Assembly: GCA_020024465.1 (NCBI GenBank)
Contig: JAHHTT010000009.1
Location: forward strand, 1-51,367
DNA length: 51,367 bases
From: Odoribacter sp.
Lineage (GTDB): Bacteria; Bacteroidota; Bacteroidia; Bacteroidales; Marinifilaceae
Direction of reading: 5' to 3'
The position numbers and the translations under genes are program-made. Below are positions 25,880-34,749 of this stretch, one piece after another. Each line of letters begins with the position of its first letter. The stretch's first letter is position 1. Under the pieces are notes generated by a model. The model saw only the letters and a program-made list of their open reading frames with translations, had not been told where the DNA came from and did no database searches.

Positions 25880-27442
25880 ATGATGACAGAATTTACTACA
25901 ACTTCTTTAGTGGAATGGTCCAGGTGGCAATTTGCCATGACGGCTATCTATCACTACATGTTTGTCCCTCTAACATTGGGACTTTCATTTTTATTGGCAC
26001 TCATGGAAACCATGTGGTTCAGAACCGGTAAAATCGAATGGCTACATGCAGAAAAATTCTGGATGAAACTATTTGCCATTAATTTTGCTATCGGTATTGC
26101 AACCGGTTTGATATTGGAATTCCAATTTGGCTCTAATTGGTCGAACTATTCCTGGTTTGTGGGAGACATATTCGGAGCCCCCCTTGCCATCGAAGGACTA
26201 TTTGCCTTTTTCCTGGAAGCCACCTTCTTCGCTGTTATGTTCTTTGGCTGGAATAAAGTAAGCAAACGCTTTCATTTAACATCTACCTGGATGGTCTTTA
26301 TCGGTTCAAATATTTCTGCATTATGGATTCTGGTTGCCAATGCCTGGATGCAAAATCCTGTTGGAATGGAATTCAACCCACTAACAGCCCGCAACGAAAT
26401 GAGTGATTTTTGGGCCGTTCTCGGTTCTCCGACAGCAATGAACAAATTTTTCCATACCGTCACTTCAGCCTACACACTCTCATCCTGCTTCGTAATAGGT
26501 GTAAGTGCATGGTTCATTCTGAAAAAGAAACATTTGGAATTTGCCCGTAAAAGTATATTATTAGCTTCTGTTTTTGGATTTTTCAGCATAATGATAACTA
26601 TGTTTACCGGTGATACCAGTGCTCAAAATGTCACTCGTACACAACCGATGAAATTAGCTGCCATGGAAGGATTAAACAAAGGTGGGCACGGAGCAGACCT
26701 TACCATCATCGGAATTCCAAGCAAAGACCCGACACTGCCTTCAGACAAAATGCGTACCATAAAATACAGTCTTTCTGTTCCCAATATGTTATCTTTCCTA
26801 GGCTATCATGACTTTAATGCTTTTATACCAGGAATCGAAGATATACTAAACGGATATACTTCGCACGAAGGGAAAAACTACCAGTCTGTAGAACAACGCA
26901 TGAACAATGGGCGGATTGCCATAGAAGCATTGCGCACCTACAAGCAAGCCGTTGAAGACCAAAACAACACATTAGCCGATGAATCATTAGCAACATTAAA
27001 AGCGAACTACCAGGACTTCGGTTACGGTTATCTGACATCTCCGGAGGAAGTCATTCCTCCAATATCTTTAGTATTCTACAGCTTCCGAATTATGGTCGGC
27101 TTAGGGCTGTTGTTCCTGCTTCTATTCGTCACATCATGGTGGTTTGCCAAAAAACGGAAATTCGATAAGTTTAAAATCATACCTTATTTGGCAATATTTT
27201 GCGTCCCTTGCGCTTATATAGCATCACAGTGCGGATGGATTGTTGCTGAAGTCGGACGTCAACCCTGGGTTGTACAAAATCTAATGCCTACGAACATTGC
27301 CATTACCCGCATCGCATCAGGCTGGGTCATTACAACCTTTTGGATGTTTGCCATATTATTCACTTTACTGCTTATTGCAGAAATTGGCATAATGTTCTCG
27401 CAAATAAAAAAAGGTCCCAAAACGACAGATAACGAACAATAG
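25880..27442 (+). CDS. cydA: Cytochrome bd quinol oxidase subunit I
   Basis: Quinol-oxidising subunit of the high-affinity bd-type terminal oxidase in the inner membrane, reducing oxygen to water. The 520 residues contain nine or so membrane helices. Haem ligands are visible: His at about residue 25 in FAMTAIYHYMFVPLTLG, His at about 192 in FFHTVTSAYTLS, and Met at about 405 in SFRIMVGLG. The GDTSAQNVTRTQPMKLAAME segment opens the quinol-binding Q-loop, and VAEVGRQPWVV lies near the last helices. Follows DUF4492 by three bases and precedes cydB by 28. In an anaerobic gut or oral Bacteroidales this enzyme lets cells use or remove nanomolar oxygen. Confidence 0.97.
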   Translation: MMTEFTTTSLVEWSRWQFAMTAIYHYMFVPLTLGLSFLLALMETMWFRTGKIEWLHAEKFWMKLFAINFAIGIATGLILEFQFGSNWSNYSWFVGDIFGAPLAIEGLFAFFLEATFFAVMFFGWNKVSKRFHLTSTWMVFIGSNISALWILVANAWMQNPVGMEFNPLTARNEMSDFWAVLGSPTAMNKFFHTVTSAYTLSSCFVIGVSAWFILKKKHLEFARKSILLASVFGFFSIMITMFTGDTSAQNVTRTQPMKLAAMEGLNKGGHGADLTIIGIPSKDPTLPSDKMRTIKYSLSVPNMLSFLGYHDFNAFIPGIEDILNGYTSHEGKNYQSVEQRMNNGRIAIEALRTYKQAVEDQNNTLADESLATLKANYQDFGYGYLTSPEEVIPPISLVFYSFRIMVGLGLLFLLLFVTSWWFAKKRKFDKFKIIPYLAIFCVPCAYIASQCGWIVAEVGRQPWVVQNLMPTNIAITRIASGWVITTFWMFAILFTLLLIAEIGIMFSQIKKGPKTTDNEQ

Positions 27443-27470
27443 ACAGAATAAACATTAAACGTTAAACATT

Positions 27471-28589
27471 ATGGATTTAAATATATTACAACATTATTGG
27501 TGGATTCTGCTATGCATATTGGGCGGATTATTGGTTTTTCTGCTATTTGTACAAGGTGGTCAGAGTCTGCTATACACACTCGGCAAAACCAGAGACGAAC
27601 GGGACTTGATTGTCAATTCCCTCGGTCACAAATGGGAGTTCACCTTCACGACATTAGTTGTATTCGGAGGCGCTTTTTTTGCCAGTTTCCCACTATTTTA
27701 CTCAACAAGTTTCGGAGGAGCCTATGTTGTCTGGATGCTGATTCTTTTCTGCTTTGTACTTCAGGCTGTATCATTTGAATATCGTAGTAAGAAAAACAAT
27801 TTCCTAGGGACAAAAACCTACGAAATCTTTCTAATGATAAACGGCTTTGCAGCACCGCTATTATTAGGTGCTGCAGTAGCCACTTTTTTCACCGGTTCGC
27901 CATTCCGTTTGGCTGAAATGAACCGCGTAGAATGGATGACCTCTTGGCGCGGCTTAGATGCATTATTTGTACTTGCCAACTACCTGCTTGCTTTTGCTGT
28001 CTTTTTTTTGGCACGTACGCAAGCAGCTCTCTACTTTATTTTAACCATCAACAACGAAGATATCTGCAAGAGAAGCCGAGCCCAAGTACTATACAATGCC
28101 GTACCTTTTATTATTTTCTTCTTGTTATTTCTTGCCCATATTTTCACTAAAGAAGGTTATGCCATTGGTGCAGATGGACAAATCGAATTAGTAAAATACA
28201 AATATTTCTACAATCTGATAGAAATGCCTGTAAATACTCTCATTTTCTTATTAGGAGTTGCAGGAGTACTCTTTGGAATCATTCGTACCATTTTCATACA
28301 AACTTGGCGCAAAGGAATATGGTACACAGGTGCAGGTACAATCCTAGCTGTCATTGGATTATTGATTATTGTAGGATTTAACGACACTGCATTCTATCCA
28401 TCCTCAACAGATCTAAACTCATCTTTAACGATTTACAATGCTTCGTCCTCTCTATACACCTTGAAAGCCATGAGCTGGGTATCCTTAGTTATCCCATTTG
28501 TAATAGCCTACATTTGGTATGCATGGCGCTCAATGACAAACAAACCGTTGGATTCTAAAGAATTAAAAGAAACCGACAATAAATATTAA
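27471..28589 (+). CDS. cydB: Cytochrome bd oxidase subunit II
   Basis: Second large membrane subunit of cytochrome bd oxidase, partner of CydA. The 372 residues carry about eight membrane helices, beginning YWWILLCILGGLLVFLLFVQ. The family pattern includes RDERDLIVNSLGHKWEFTFT (about 38-57), GGAFFASFPLFYSTSFGGAY and a C-terminal helix ending in a polar tail. It is the last gene of the DUF4492-cydA-cydB run and is followed by a strong bidirectional terminator. No cydCD ABC exporter genes are nearby. Confidence 0.95.
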   Translation: MDLNILQHYWWILLCILGGLLVFLLFVQGGQSLLYTLGKTRDERDLIVNSLGHKWEFTFTTLVVFGGAFFASFPLFYSTSFGGAYVVWMLILFCFVLQAVSFEYRSKKNNFLGTKTYEIFLMINGFAAPLLLGAAVATFFTGSPFRLAEMNRVEWMTSWRGLDALFVLANYLLAFAVFFLARTQAALYFILTINNEDICKRSRAQVLYNAVPFIIFFLLFLAHIFTKEGYAIGADGQIELVKYKYFYNLIEMPVNTLIFLLGVAGVLFGIIRTIFIQTWRKGIWYTGAGTILAVIGLLIIVGFNDTAFYPSSTDLNSSLTIYNASSSLYTLKAMSWVSLVIPFVIAYIWYAWRSMTNKPLDSKELKETDNKY

Positions 28590-28640
28590 TAAGATAAAAA
28601 ACGATGCAGTTCCTAAAAAGCTTCCATCAGTTGTACAGAC

Positions 28641-28670
28641 AAAAGAGGGTGATTAATCACCCTCTTTTTT
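28641..28670. terminator. Bidirectional terminator after cydB
   Basis: The palindrome AGAGGGTGATT/AATCACCCTCT (28644-28665 approximately) has A4 before and T6 after. It lies between cydB (plus) and the convergent PurF-like gene (minus) and can serve both. Confidence 0.93.
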
Positions 28671-28701
28671 ATTATATCAAAACGGATTATCCTATAAAAA
28701 C

Positions 28702-30120
28702 TCATTCCATATAACTGGAATTATCCCAACAATGGGTACACAACTGCTCTTTCGGCAGACCGATGGCCTCCACCAAATCATCCAGACGCTGGAACTGCAG
28801 AGAATCCAACTGGAGATGCTGGCACATCACCTTGACCATTTCCTTGTATTTGTCAGAATCCGGATCCGTATACGGTTGCAATATCTCATCCGTCAAATCA
28901 GAAGTGCCTTCCAAATCCCGAATCACTCTCCGGGCAAACAAATCAAATGTTGAGCGCGATGTTGAGAAATTCAAGAAACGGCAGGGAAAAACCAACGGCG
29001 GACAGGCAATACGGATATGTACCTCCTTCACTCCACACTCCCGCAATTTCACTACGTTATCCTTCAACTGGGTTCCTCGCACGATGGAATCATCCAAGAA
29101 AACAATCTTCGAATCACGGGTAAAGGCTTCATTCGGCAACAGTTTCATTTTGGCCACCAGGTCACGCATTGACTGATTTTGAGGCATAAAACTACGGGGC
29201 CATGTCGGTGTATATTTCACAAACGGACGCTTATACGGAATCCCCTTCTCATTGGAATATCCGATAGCATGCCCCACCCCGGAATCAGGGATTCCGGCAG
29301 CAAAATCGGGCATCAAAGCATCCCGCTGGGCCATGACAGCTCCACAACGGTAGCGGGCAGCCTCAACATTGATCCCCTCATAATAAGCTGACGGATAACC
29401 ATAATATACCCACAAGAAAGAACAGATCTGCTTCCGGCAGCCCGGTGCTATAATCGGAGTGATTCCATCCTTAGAAACTCGCACTGCCTCTCCCGGACCT
29501 AAATCGCGCACAATGGAATATCCCAGATTCGTAAACGAAGAACTTTCACTTGCCACCACATAACCATATTCATTTTTACCGATGATCACCGGCGTACGGC
29601 CAAATCTGTCACGAGCAGCATAAATACAGTTTTCAGTCAGTATCAGAAAAGAACAGGATCCTTTCACCGTCCGGCAAACATTCTCTATCCCCTCCTTGAA
29701 TGTATCGCCCTTATTGATTAGAATACTCACGACTTCCGAAGGATTAATCGCAGAAGAAGACATCTCTGCAAAATGGATTCTCTCTTTCAACAATTGTTCC
29801 GAAATCTCCTGAATATTATCCATCCGTCCTACAGTCACCAATGAAAAACGTCCTAAATGAGAAGTAACGGTAATCGGCTGCGACTCCGTATCACTAATTA
29901 CCCCGATTCCATGATAAGAGCCTGCAAAACGCCATAACTCAGGTTCAAACTTATTCCGGAAATATGCACTTTCAATACTATGTATCGAACGTACAAAATC
30001 TTCTCCGTTAAAGAAAGCCATACCCGCTTTCTTAGTCCCAAGATGGGAATGATAGTCTGTGCCGTAAAAAACATCTGCGACACAATCTTTGCGCGACACG
30101 CAACCGAAAAAACCGCTCAT
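28702..30120 (-). CDS. PurF-like amidophosphoribosyltransferase paralogue lacking the N-terminal Cys
   Basis: A 472-residue protein with the two-domain layout of glutamine PRPP amidotransferase: an N-terminal Ntn-hydrolase glutaminase domain (about 1-230) and a C-terminal phosphoribosyltransferase domain. The PRPP-binding motif is intact (FLDDSIVRGT, Asp 343-344). CSFLWVYYGYPSAYYEG and FVKYTPTWPRSFMPQNQS are characteristic. True PurF begins MCG, with the Cys freed as the glutaminase nucleophile. This protein begins MSGFFG, so Ser replaces it. From memory, related Bacteroidota proteins begin MGGFFG, so loss of Cys seems to be a lineage trait. It may be ammonia-dependent, a regulator, or act on another substrate. 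Not part of a pur cluster here. Confidence 0.85.
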   Translation of the reverse strand: MSGFFGCVSRKDCVADVFYGTDYHSHLGTKKAGMAFFNGEDFVRSIHSIESAYFRNKFEPELWRFAGSYHGIGVISDTESQPITVTSHLGRFSLVTVGRMDNIQEISEQLLKERIHFAEMSSSAINPSEVVSILINKGDTFKEGIENVCRTVKGSCSFLILTENCIYAARDRFGRTPVIIGKNEYGYVVASESSSFTNLGYSIVRDLGPGEAVRVSKDGITPIIAPGCRKQICSFLWVYYGYPSAYYEGINVEAARYRCGAVMAQRDALMPDFAAGIPDSGVGHAIGYSNEKGIPYKRPFVKYTPTWPRSFMPQNQSMRDLVAKMKLLPNEAFTRDSKIVFLDDSIVRGTQLKDNVVKLRECGVKEVHIRIACPPLVFPCRFLNFSTSRSTFDLFARRVIRDLEGTSDLTDEILQPYTDPDSDKYKEMVKVMCQHLQLDSLQFQRLDDLVEAIGLPKEQLCTHCWDNSSYME

Positions 30121-30145
30121 ATCTTGTTTATATTATTTTATCTTA

Positions 30146-30153
30146 CAAAAATA
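30146..30153 (-). promoter_or_regulatory. Possible -7 box of the PurF-like gene
   Basis: TATTTTTG on the minus strand, 26 bases before the ATG. No exact TTTG upstream at 18-21 bases. Moderate call. Confidence 0.45.
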
Positions 30154-30193
30154 GCAAAAAATTCAAGCATAAACATTTTATTAGATTTTTTTA

Positions 30194-30201
30194 TAATTTT
30201 G
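30194..30201 (+). promoter_or_regulatory. Possible -7 box of the SulP gene
   Basis: TAATTTTG matches TAnnTTTG and ends 28 bases before the SulP ATG. The expected upstream TTTG is not seen. Confidence 0.5.
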
Positions 30202-30229
30202 TATCTCGTTATTAAAACAGTTATTCAAC

Positions 30230-31897
30230 ATGAAACAACTTGATTTTCATCCTGTGCTATTCAGCACATTCAAGAATTACAACAAAGAAAAATTCCTTAC
30301 CGACCTCATGGCTGGTATCATTGTCGGCATTGTAGCCCTGCCTCTGGCTATCGCCTTCGGTATCGCATCCGGAGTTAGCCCGGAACAGGGATTGATTACC
30401 GCAATCCTTGCCGGCTTCATCATCTCTTTTCTTGGTGGAAGCAGCGTTCAGATTGGAGGACCGACAGGGGCCTTCATCGTCATTGTCTATGGCATTATTC
30501 AGGAATTCGGCATTGAAGGACTGGCCATCGCAACCGTTATGGCAGGCATCATCTTATTGCTGATGGGTATATTCAAACTAGGAACCATCATCCGTTTCAT
30601 TCCCTATCCCATCGTTGTCGGCTTTACCAGCGGTATTGCCCTCACCATCTTCACCACACAGATAAAGGACTTGTTCGGCCTGACCATGGAAAGCGTTCCG
30701 GCCGATTTCATCTCTAAATGGGGGGCTTATTTCCAATGCATCGGCACAGTCAACTGGCTGGCTATGGCTGTCGGTATCGGCAGTATTCTATTGATTGTCG
30801 TTACTCCGAAATTCTCTAAAAAAATACCCGGTTCACTGATTGCCATCATCGTTATGACAGTCGCCAGCTATATCATGCGACACTATTTCGGCATCACCGG
30901 ACTTGAAACAATCGGAGACCGCTTTGAAATCAATGCCAGCCTGCCACAACCGAACAGTCTTGCATTCAGCATGTCCACCATTCACGGACTCCTTCCGGCC
31001 GCATTCACCATTGCCGTATTGGGAGCCATTGAATCCCTGTTGTCCGCAACAGTAGCGGATGGCGTGACAGGCCACAGACACAACTCCAACACGGAACTGA
31101 TTGCCCAGGGTGCCGCCAACCTCATTGCGCCATTCTTTGGCGGTATCCCTGCGACCGGTGCCATTGCCCGCACCATGACCAACATCAACAACGGCGGCCG
31201 CACTCCGATTGCCGGTCTCATCCATGCTGTTGTATTGCTGTTGATTCTTCTGTTCCTCGGACCGCTCACCAAACACATCCCCATGGCATGTCTGGCCGGC
31301 GTACTTGTCATCGTATCCTACAACATGAGCGAATGGCGTACTTTCAAGGCTCTGACAAGAAATTCTCACTCAGATATCGCTGTACTGATTACCACCTTCT
31401 TGCTGACCGTCATCTTCGATTTGACCATTGCCATTGAAGTGGGATTGTTGCTCGCATTGGTGCTTTTCATGAAACGTGCCAGCGAAGTAACCAAAATCAC
31501 CGTTTCCAAAAACATTGTTGACCTTTCGCACGAAGGCGAAATCACTCATGAAGAAGAGAAACTTTTCATACCCGAAGGAGTGGAAGTTTACGAAATCGAC
31601 GGTCCGTTCTTCTTCGGCGTTGCCACTAAATTTGACGAATGCATGAAATCATTGGGCGACAAACCGCACATCCGCATCATACGGATGAGGAAAGTCCCGT
31701 TCATTGATACAACCGGACTGCACAACCTGGAAAGTCTCTATCACTTGTCGGAAAAAGAAAAAATCAAGATCATCCTGTCTGGTGTCAACGAACAAGTGCA
31801 TACCGTATTGAAAAAATCCGGATTCGCGTCCATGATTGGAGAAAAGAACATTTGCAGCAACATTCACGAAGCATTGAAACGTGCCGGTGAAATATAG
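30230..31897 (+). CDS. SulP-family inorganic anion transporter with STAS domain
   Basis: A 555-residue SLC26/SulP anion transporter of the inner membrane. Bacterial relatives move sulfate, bicarbonate or dicarboxylates. About 12-14 membrane helices are packed with Gly and Ala. Family signatures include DLMAGIIVGIVALPLAIAFG (about 25-44), GGSSVQIGGPTGAFIVIVYG (about 69-88) and GGIPATGAIARTMTNINNGG. The cytoplasmic STAS domain occupies about 440-550, with VPFIDTTGLHNLESL around its conserved switch position. The gene is clearly richer in G+C than locus A and the lon region. It is followed after 26 bases by a CaCA antiporter. Anion type cannot be told from the sequence. Confidence 0.93.
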   Translation: MKQLDFHPVLFSTFKNYNKEKFLTDLMAGIIVGIVALPLAIAFGIASGVSPEQGLITAILAGFIISFLGGSSVQIGGPTGAFIVIVYGIIQEFGIEGLAIATVMAGIILLLMGIFKLGTIIRFIPYPIVVGFTSGIALTIFTTQIKDLFGLTMESVPADFISKWGAYFQCIGTVNWLAMAVGIGSILLIVVTPKFSKKIPGSLIAIIVMTVASYIMRHYFGITGLETIGDRFEINASLPQPNSLAFSMSTIHGLLPAAFTIAVLGAIESLLSATVADGVTGHRHNSNTELIAQGAANLIAPFFGGIPATGAIARTMTNINNGGRTPIAGLIHAVVLLLILLFLGPLTKHIPMACLAGVLVIVSYNMSEWRTFKALTRNSHSDIAVLITTFLLTVIFDLTIAIEVGLLLALVLFMKRASEVTKITVSKNIVDLSHEGEITHEEEKLFIPEGVEVYEIDGPFFFGVATKFDECMKSLGDKPHIRIIRMRKVPFIDTTGLHNLESLYHLSEKEKIKIILSGVNEQVHTVLKKSGFASMIGEKNICSNIHEALKRAGEI

Positions 31898-31923
31898 ACA
31901 TTTCAAAAAAACAGTTCCCAATT

Positions 31924-32871
31924 ATGCTACTGAACATTCTTTTCCTGTCTGGCGGACTTGCCGCCCTTATCTATGGAGCCAATCTTCTCGTAGATGGCGG
32001 TTCATCCTTAGCCCATCGGTTAAAAATCTCTCCCATGGTCATCGGATTGACAATTGTCGCATTCGGCACATCGACCCCTGAACTCGTTGTCAACACGGTT
32101 TCCTCGTTAGAAGGCAGTTCCGCACTTGCCTTGGGGAATGTTGTCGGATCCAACATCTTCAACATACTGGCTATTTTAGGCATTACGGCACTGATTGTCC
32201 CTTTGGGAGTCAAAAAAATGACCACTTGGGTGGAAATACCCCTGGCAGTCTTGGCATCTGTCTTGATACTGCTTTTTGTCAACGGAGAAGGAGACGGGAT
32301 CATCACCCGCACAGAAGGGATATGCCTGCTGATATTCTTCGTTATGTTTCTGATATACACTTTTGTACTGGCAAAGACCACCTCAGAGGAAGAAGATAAC
32401 GACATCCGGATCAGGAATTATTCCATTGGCAAATCTGTCCTGTTTATCCTCTTGGGCCTTGCCGGTCTGATAGGTGGCGGACGGTTACTGGTTACCAATG
32501 CCATTTCCATGGCACAGGCATTCGGTATTTCTGAACGGATCATCGGTCTGACCATCGTCTCCGTCGGCACCTCACTTCCGGAACTTGCCACCTCCGTCAT
32601 TGCCGCCCGTAAAAAAAATGCCAGCATAGCCATAGGCAACGTCATTGGTTCCAACATTTTCAACACCTTCCTGATTTTAGGAGCCTCTGCCACCATCACG
32701 CCTCTGCAGGCTCCGGCCGGCAGTATGCTTGACCTGACAACCCATATCCTTGCCTCCGTCCTGCTATTTCTGTTCATATTCACAGGCAGGGGCCGTAAAA
32801 TCAATCGCTGGGAAGGTGGCATATTTTTTGTATTGTATATGCTATATCTGATTTTATTAATCCGAGGATAG
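31924..32871 (+). CDS. CaCA-family calcium/sodium antiporter (YrbG-like)
   Basis: A 315-residue cation antiporter of the calcium:cation exchanger family. Ten membrane helices are arranged as two inverted halves, each with an alpha-repeat: GLTIVAFGTSTPELVVNTVS (about 40-59) and GLTIVSVGTSLPELATSVIA (about 210-229), then GNVVGSNIFNILAI and GNVIGSNIFNTFLI. The GTSxPE glutamates that bind the ion are present in both halves. An acidic loop (TSEEEDNDIR) links the halves. It begins 26 bases after the SulP gene, so the two are probably co-transcribed. Whether calcium, sodium or proton is exchanged is not determined. Confidence 0.92.
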   Translation: MLLNILFLSGGLAALIYGANLLVDGGSSLAHRLKISPMVIGLTIVAFGTSTPELVVNTVSSLEGSSALALGNVVGSNIFNILAILGITALIVPLGVKKMTTWVEIPLAVLASVLILLFVNGEGDGIITRTEGICLLIFFVMFLIYTFVLAKTTSEEEDNDIRIRNYSIGKSVLFILLGLAGLIGGGRLLVTNAISMAQAFGISERIIGLTIVSVGTSLPELATSVIAARKKNASIAIGNVIGSNIFNTFLILGASATITPLQAPAGSMLDLTTHILASVLLFLFIFTGRGRKINRWEGGIFFVLYMLYLILLIRG

Positions 32872-32915
32872 CAGACTGAAAAAAAACGAAAACAAACCAT
32901 CTAATATTATTGAAA

Positions 32916-33506
32916 ATGAAAAAAAGTCACATCATTCTGATAGTCATTGCCGTTATTATTCTGGGCATCTTCTTTTGGTTCAAAAACACTTACAATGGAA
33001 TGGTATCCATGCAGGAAAGCGTTTCTGCCCAATGGTCAAATGTAGAGAACCAATACCAGCGCCGCCTGGATTTGATTCCCAACCTGGTCAACACCGTCAA
33101 AGGTTATGCAGAACATGAAAAAAACACACTGAACGGTGTCGTAGAAGCCCGGGCCAAAGCTACACAGATGCAAATCAGCCTGGATAATCTGGACGAAGCC
33201 TCCATGAAAAAATTAAATGCTGTACAAGGCGAATTGTCAACTGCATTATCCAGACTGATGGCCATATCGGAAAACTATCCGGCTTTGAAAGCCAACGAAA
33301 ACTTCCGGGATCTCCAGGCACAGTTGGAAGGCACAGAAAACCGCATCGCCGTTGAACGCCGCAAATTCAACGACACCGCACGGGCTTACAACACTAATAT
33401 CCGCCGTTTTCCTAAAAACATACTGGCTGGCATGTTCGGATTCTCTCCGAAACCCTATTTCGAAGCCGCTACCGGAGCTGAAAATGCCCCTAAAGTAGAA
33501 TTCTAA
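32916..33506 (+). CDS. LemA-family protein
   Basis: A 196-residue LemA-family protein from the ATG at 32916 (a TTG six bases upstream is less likely). One N-terminal membrane helix (HIILIVIAVIILGIFFWF, about 4-21) is followed by a long helical domain outside the membrane. The domain contains QWSNVENQYQRRLDLIPNLV (about 41-60) and AIYPALKANE-like segments (SENYPALKANENFRDLQAQL, about 111-130). The function of LemA proteins is not settled; the family is often encoded beside TPM-domain proteins, as here (gaps of 16 and 1 bases). The C-terminal FGFSPKPYFEA motif is conserved. Likely a membrane-associated scaffold (inference). Confidence 0.93.
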   Translation: MKKSHIILIVIAVIILGIFFWFKNTYNGMVSMQESVSAQWSNVENQYQRRLDLIPNLVNTVKGYAEHEKNTLNGVVEARAKATQMQISLDNLDEASMKKLNAVQGELSTALSRLMAISENYPALKANENFRDLQAQLEGTENRIAVERRKFNDTARAYNTNIRRFPKNILAGMFGFSPKPYFEAATGAENAPKVEF

Positions 33507-33522
33507 ACTACCAGATATTCTT

Positions 33523-33966
33523 ATGTCACCATCAAAATATTTTACTGGAGAACAGAAAGAAGCCATGGTTGCCGCCATCCGGGAAGCTGAGAAAAACACC
33601 TCCGGAGAGATTCGCATCCATTTTGAGAATCATACCCGCAGGGAGGTGCTCGATCGGGCGGCTCAGGTTTTTGCCGAATTGAAAATGCACAAGACAGCGC
33701 TCCGCAACGGAGTGCTGATATACATAGCTCTTGAAGACCGCAGACTGGCCATCCTCGGAGATGCCGGAATCAATGCCAAAGTGTCAACCGGCTACTGGGA
33801 CGACATCAGCGATCAGCTCGTAAGCGATTTCAAACAAGGCAACGTATGCGGAGGCGTCTGCAAAGCCGTTCATGCAATAGGACTGCAATTAAAAAACTTC
33901 TTTCCACACCGGGCTGACGACGTTAACGAACTGCCGGACGATTTATCATTCGGACAAGAAAAATAA
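33523..33966 (+). CDS. TPM-domain protein, no signal peptide
   Basis: A 147-residue protein consisting of a single TPM (TLP18.3/Psb32/MOLO-1) domain. Visible family pieces are the N-terminal AAIREAEKNTSGEIRIHFEN (about 17-36), VFAELKMHKTALRNGVLIYI (about 49-68) and LAILGDAGINAKV (about 74-86). No signal peptide or membrane helix is present, so it is cytosolic or peripheral, unlike the exported TPM protein encoded directly downstream. Sixteen bases after lemA and one base before the next gene, so a three-gene unit lemA-TPM-TPM is clear. The biochemical role is unknown; related plant domains have phosphatase activity. Confidence 0.88.
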   Translation: MSPSKYFTGEQKEAMVAAIREAEKNTSGEIRIHFENHTRREVLDRAAQVFAELKMHKTALRNGVLIYIALEDRRLAILGDAGINAKVSTGYWDDISDQLVSDFKQGNVCGGVCKAVHAIGLQLKNFFPHRADDVNELPDDLSFGQEK

Positions 33967-33967
33967 A

Positions 33968-34738
33968 ATGCTCATGAAAAGCAAAAACATACTTCTATCT
34001 TTATGCCTCCTGTTATTCTCAATAGCCATACAGGCTCAAGAATTCCCGGAACCCCTGCGCCCTCGCAGGATTGTCAACGACTTGACCGGAATGTTCTCAT
34101 CCCGTGAAACCAATTCATTGGAACAAAAACTCCGACATTTCAACGACACCTCTTCCACTCAGATAGCCATAGCCACGGTCTCCTCTCTCCATGGATATGC
34201 TCCGAATGACTATGCCCAACGGCTTGCTGAAAAATGGGGCGTCGGACAGAAAGGAAAGGACAACGGCATATTGATACTCCTAAAACCCAAAACAGGACGT
34301 GAAAAAGGACAGATTGCCATTGCCGTAGGATACGGTCTGGAAGGAGTCATACCGGATGCCATCGCCTCCCGAATCATCCGCAACGAAATCATTCCGGCTT
34401 TTCGGCAAGGGCACTACTATCAGGGCATAGATCGTGCCACCGACATCCTCATAAAACTCTCCGGCGGCGAATTTACAGCTGAAGAATATGCCGATGGCGA
34501 CACCGGAGCAGGCTGGATTCTACTGCCATTTTTAATCGTATTCCTTGTGCCTTTATTCGTACGCCGCCGACACGGCTACACCACCGGCAGCCATGGAAGC
34601 AGCGGCATTCCACCGATTTTCTTTGGAGGCTTCGGTAGCGGCGGCAGCAGTTTCGGCTCTTTCAGCAGCGGAAGCGGTAGCTTCGGAGGTTTCGGAGGCG
34701 GCAGTTTCGGAGGCGGCGGTGCCAGTGGCAGCTGGTAA
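33968..34738 (+). CDS. Exported TPM-domain membrane protein with Gly/Ser-rich tail (YgcG-like)
   Basis: A 256-residue TPM-domain protein. A signal peptide (about 3-23, ending AIQAQ) is followed by the TPM domain at about 30-165 (VNDLTGMFSSRETNSLEQKL, KGKDNGILILLKPKTGREKG, IAVGYGLEGVIPDAIASRII). One membrane helix at about 180-197 (WILLPFLIVFLVPLFV) and a flexible tail of Gly, Ser and Phe repeats follow, ending GGGGASGSW. This is the layout of YgcG/founding TPM proteins, with the domain outside the inner membrane. A second ATG six bases in (33974) is an equally good start. Only 11 bases separate its stop from that of the convergent CYTH gene. Confidence 0.9.
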   Translation: MLMKSKNILLSLCLLLFSIAIQAQEFPEPLRPRRIVNDLTGMFSSRETNSLEQKLRHFNDTSSTQIAIATVSSLHGYAPNDYAQRLAEKWGVGQKGKDNGILILLKPKTGREKGQIAIAVGYGLEGVIPDAIASRIIRNEIIPAFRQGHYYQGIDRATDILIKLSGGEFTAEEYADGDTGAGWILLPFLIVFLVPLFVRRRHGYTTGSHGSSGIPPIFFGGFGSGGSSFGSFSSGSGSFGGFGGGSFGGGGASGSW

Positions 34739-34749
34739 CATACCCTCCA

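Noticed and set aside
30833..31369. 178-residue minus-strand frame opposite the SulP gene
   Set aside because: The SulP frame is complete with conserved motifs. The opposite frame is open because of the G+C-rich codon pattern.
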